From: an uncultured Johnsonella sp.
GTDB lineage: Bacteria > Bacillota > Clostridia > Lachnospirales > Lachnospiraceae
Reading direction: 5' to 3'
Assembly: GCA_900766185.1 (NCBI GenBank)
Contig: CAAFUL010000073.1
Location: 1-12,740, forward strand
DNA length: 12,740 nucleotides
Part shown: in pieces, positions 12,575 through 12,740 of the stretch
Numbering within the stretch: the stretch's first letter is position 1
Layout of the letters: the number at the start of each line of letters is the position of its first letter
Notes under the pieces: model-generated
Databases searched by the model: none
What the model saw: only the letters and a program-made list of their open reading frames with translations
Told to the model about the DNA's origin: nothing
Position numbers and translations under genes: made by a program

Positions 12575-12740
12575 AAATTATCCAGAAACACTCCCTATTT
12601 CAATCATACTCGCAGTACTGTTAATAAAGTTTCGACAAACTTAGTACAGACTGCGGAACTCGTGTGCTCGCCTACTCCGTGGCGAGCTGCACTCAAACAG
12701 TCCTCGTCTGTAAAATTTGTAACTCACTTTATTAACAGTA
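12575..12740. repeat. Branched inverted-repeat element, copy 2 (runs off the window end)
   Basis: TACTGTTAATAAAGT (12616-12630) pairs perfectly with 12726-12740, the last 15 bases of the window. Inside, ACAGAC and GTCTGT close the shared core. The left flank 12599-12614 is the reverse complement of 434-449 in copy 1 at 15 of 16 positions, so homology extends past the core. The outer arm pairing is different in sequence from copy 1 but still self-complementary. The nested 159-nt hairpin of copy 1 is missing. The element probably continues beyond the window. Confidence 0.7.
12647..12703 (-). repeat. 57-nt conserved hairpin core (copy 2, inverted)
   Basis: The reverse complement matches 347-403 at 55 of 57 positions. 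Both differences lie outside the perfect 7-bp tip stem GCTCGCC/GGCGAGC. Orientation is opposite to copy 1, with about 12.2 kb between them. Confidence 0.85.

Noticed and set aside
347..12703. Composite transposon bounded by inverted repeats
   Set aside because: No transposase, integrase or target-site duplication is visible, the repeats are internal hairpin cores rather than terminal repeats, and the genes between are ordinary metabolic and redox operons.

Overview
This looks like chromosomal DNA of a low-GC anaerobic Firmicute, most likely a Lachnospiraceae relative. That is inferred from AT-rich codon use, strong AGGAGG ribosome binding sites, a TPP-riboswitch thiamine operon with ThiW and CytX, a secreted protein with KATPSN-type linker and aromatic cell-wall-binding repeats, and a small CxxC protein of the clostridial CD1871A family. 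No phage, plasmid, IS, rRNA, tRNA or CRISPR genes are seen.

Layout. (a) 1-619 has no gene. It holds a large branched inverted-repeat element at about 40-525. (b) 620-5710, minus strand, is a thiamine-salvage operon: near-consensus promoter, TPP riboswitch, intrinsic terminator, a possible small membrane peptide, then thiW, thiM, thiE, a HAD phosphatase, thiD and cytX. Most of these genes overlap or abut. ThiW (thiazole) and CytX (HMP) would import the two halves of thiamine. ThiM and ThiD would phosphorylate them, and ThiE would join them into thiamine phosphate. No de novo gene (thiC, thiG, thiS, thiH, thiF) is in the window. (c) 5734-7214, minus strand, encodes two exported proteins: a small cell-wall-binding-repeat protein and a lipoprotein with an internally duplicated domain. 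(d) 7478-8140, plus strand, is a lone OmpR-family response regulator. (e) 8396-12362, minus strand, is a thiol/iron-sulfur redox cluster: a membrane polyferredoxin translationally overlapping a sensor histidine kinase, then the 53-residue CxxC membrane protein, a CPBP membrane protease and a TlpA-like lipoprotein thioredoxin. (f) 12363-12740 has no gene. It carries a promoter region and a second copy of the structured repeat, inverted relative to the first.

The most interesting points are in (e), (a) and (f). The promoters of tlpA and of the polyferredoxin-kinase operon share a tandem 11-bp repeat (CTTAACCTnnn twice) at identical distance from a -10-like element. This is the geometry used by PhoB/OmpR-type activators, so the nearby lone regulator probably controls both units and its partner kinase lies in one of them. 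Together the cluster looks like a regulated pathway carrying electrons from cytoplasmic ferredoxin across the membrane to extracellular thiols. The 57-nt hairpin core shared by the two end elements (55 of 57 identical, opposite orientation) sits inside unrelated but internally self-complementary outer arms, as expected of a structured repeat family kept by compensatory change.
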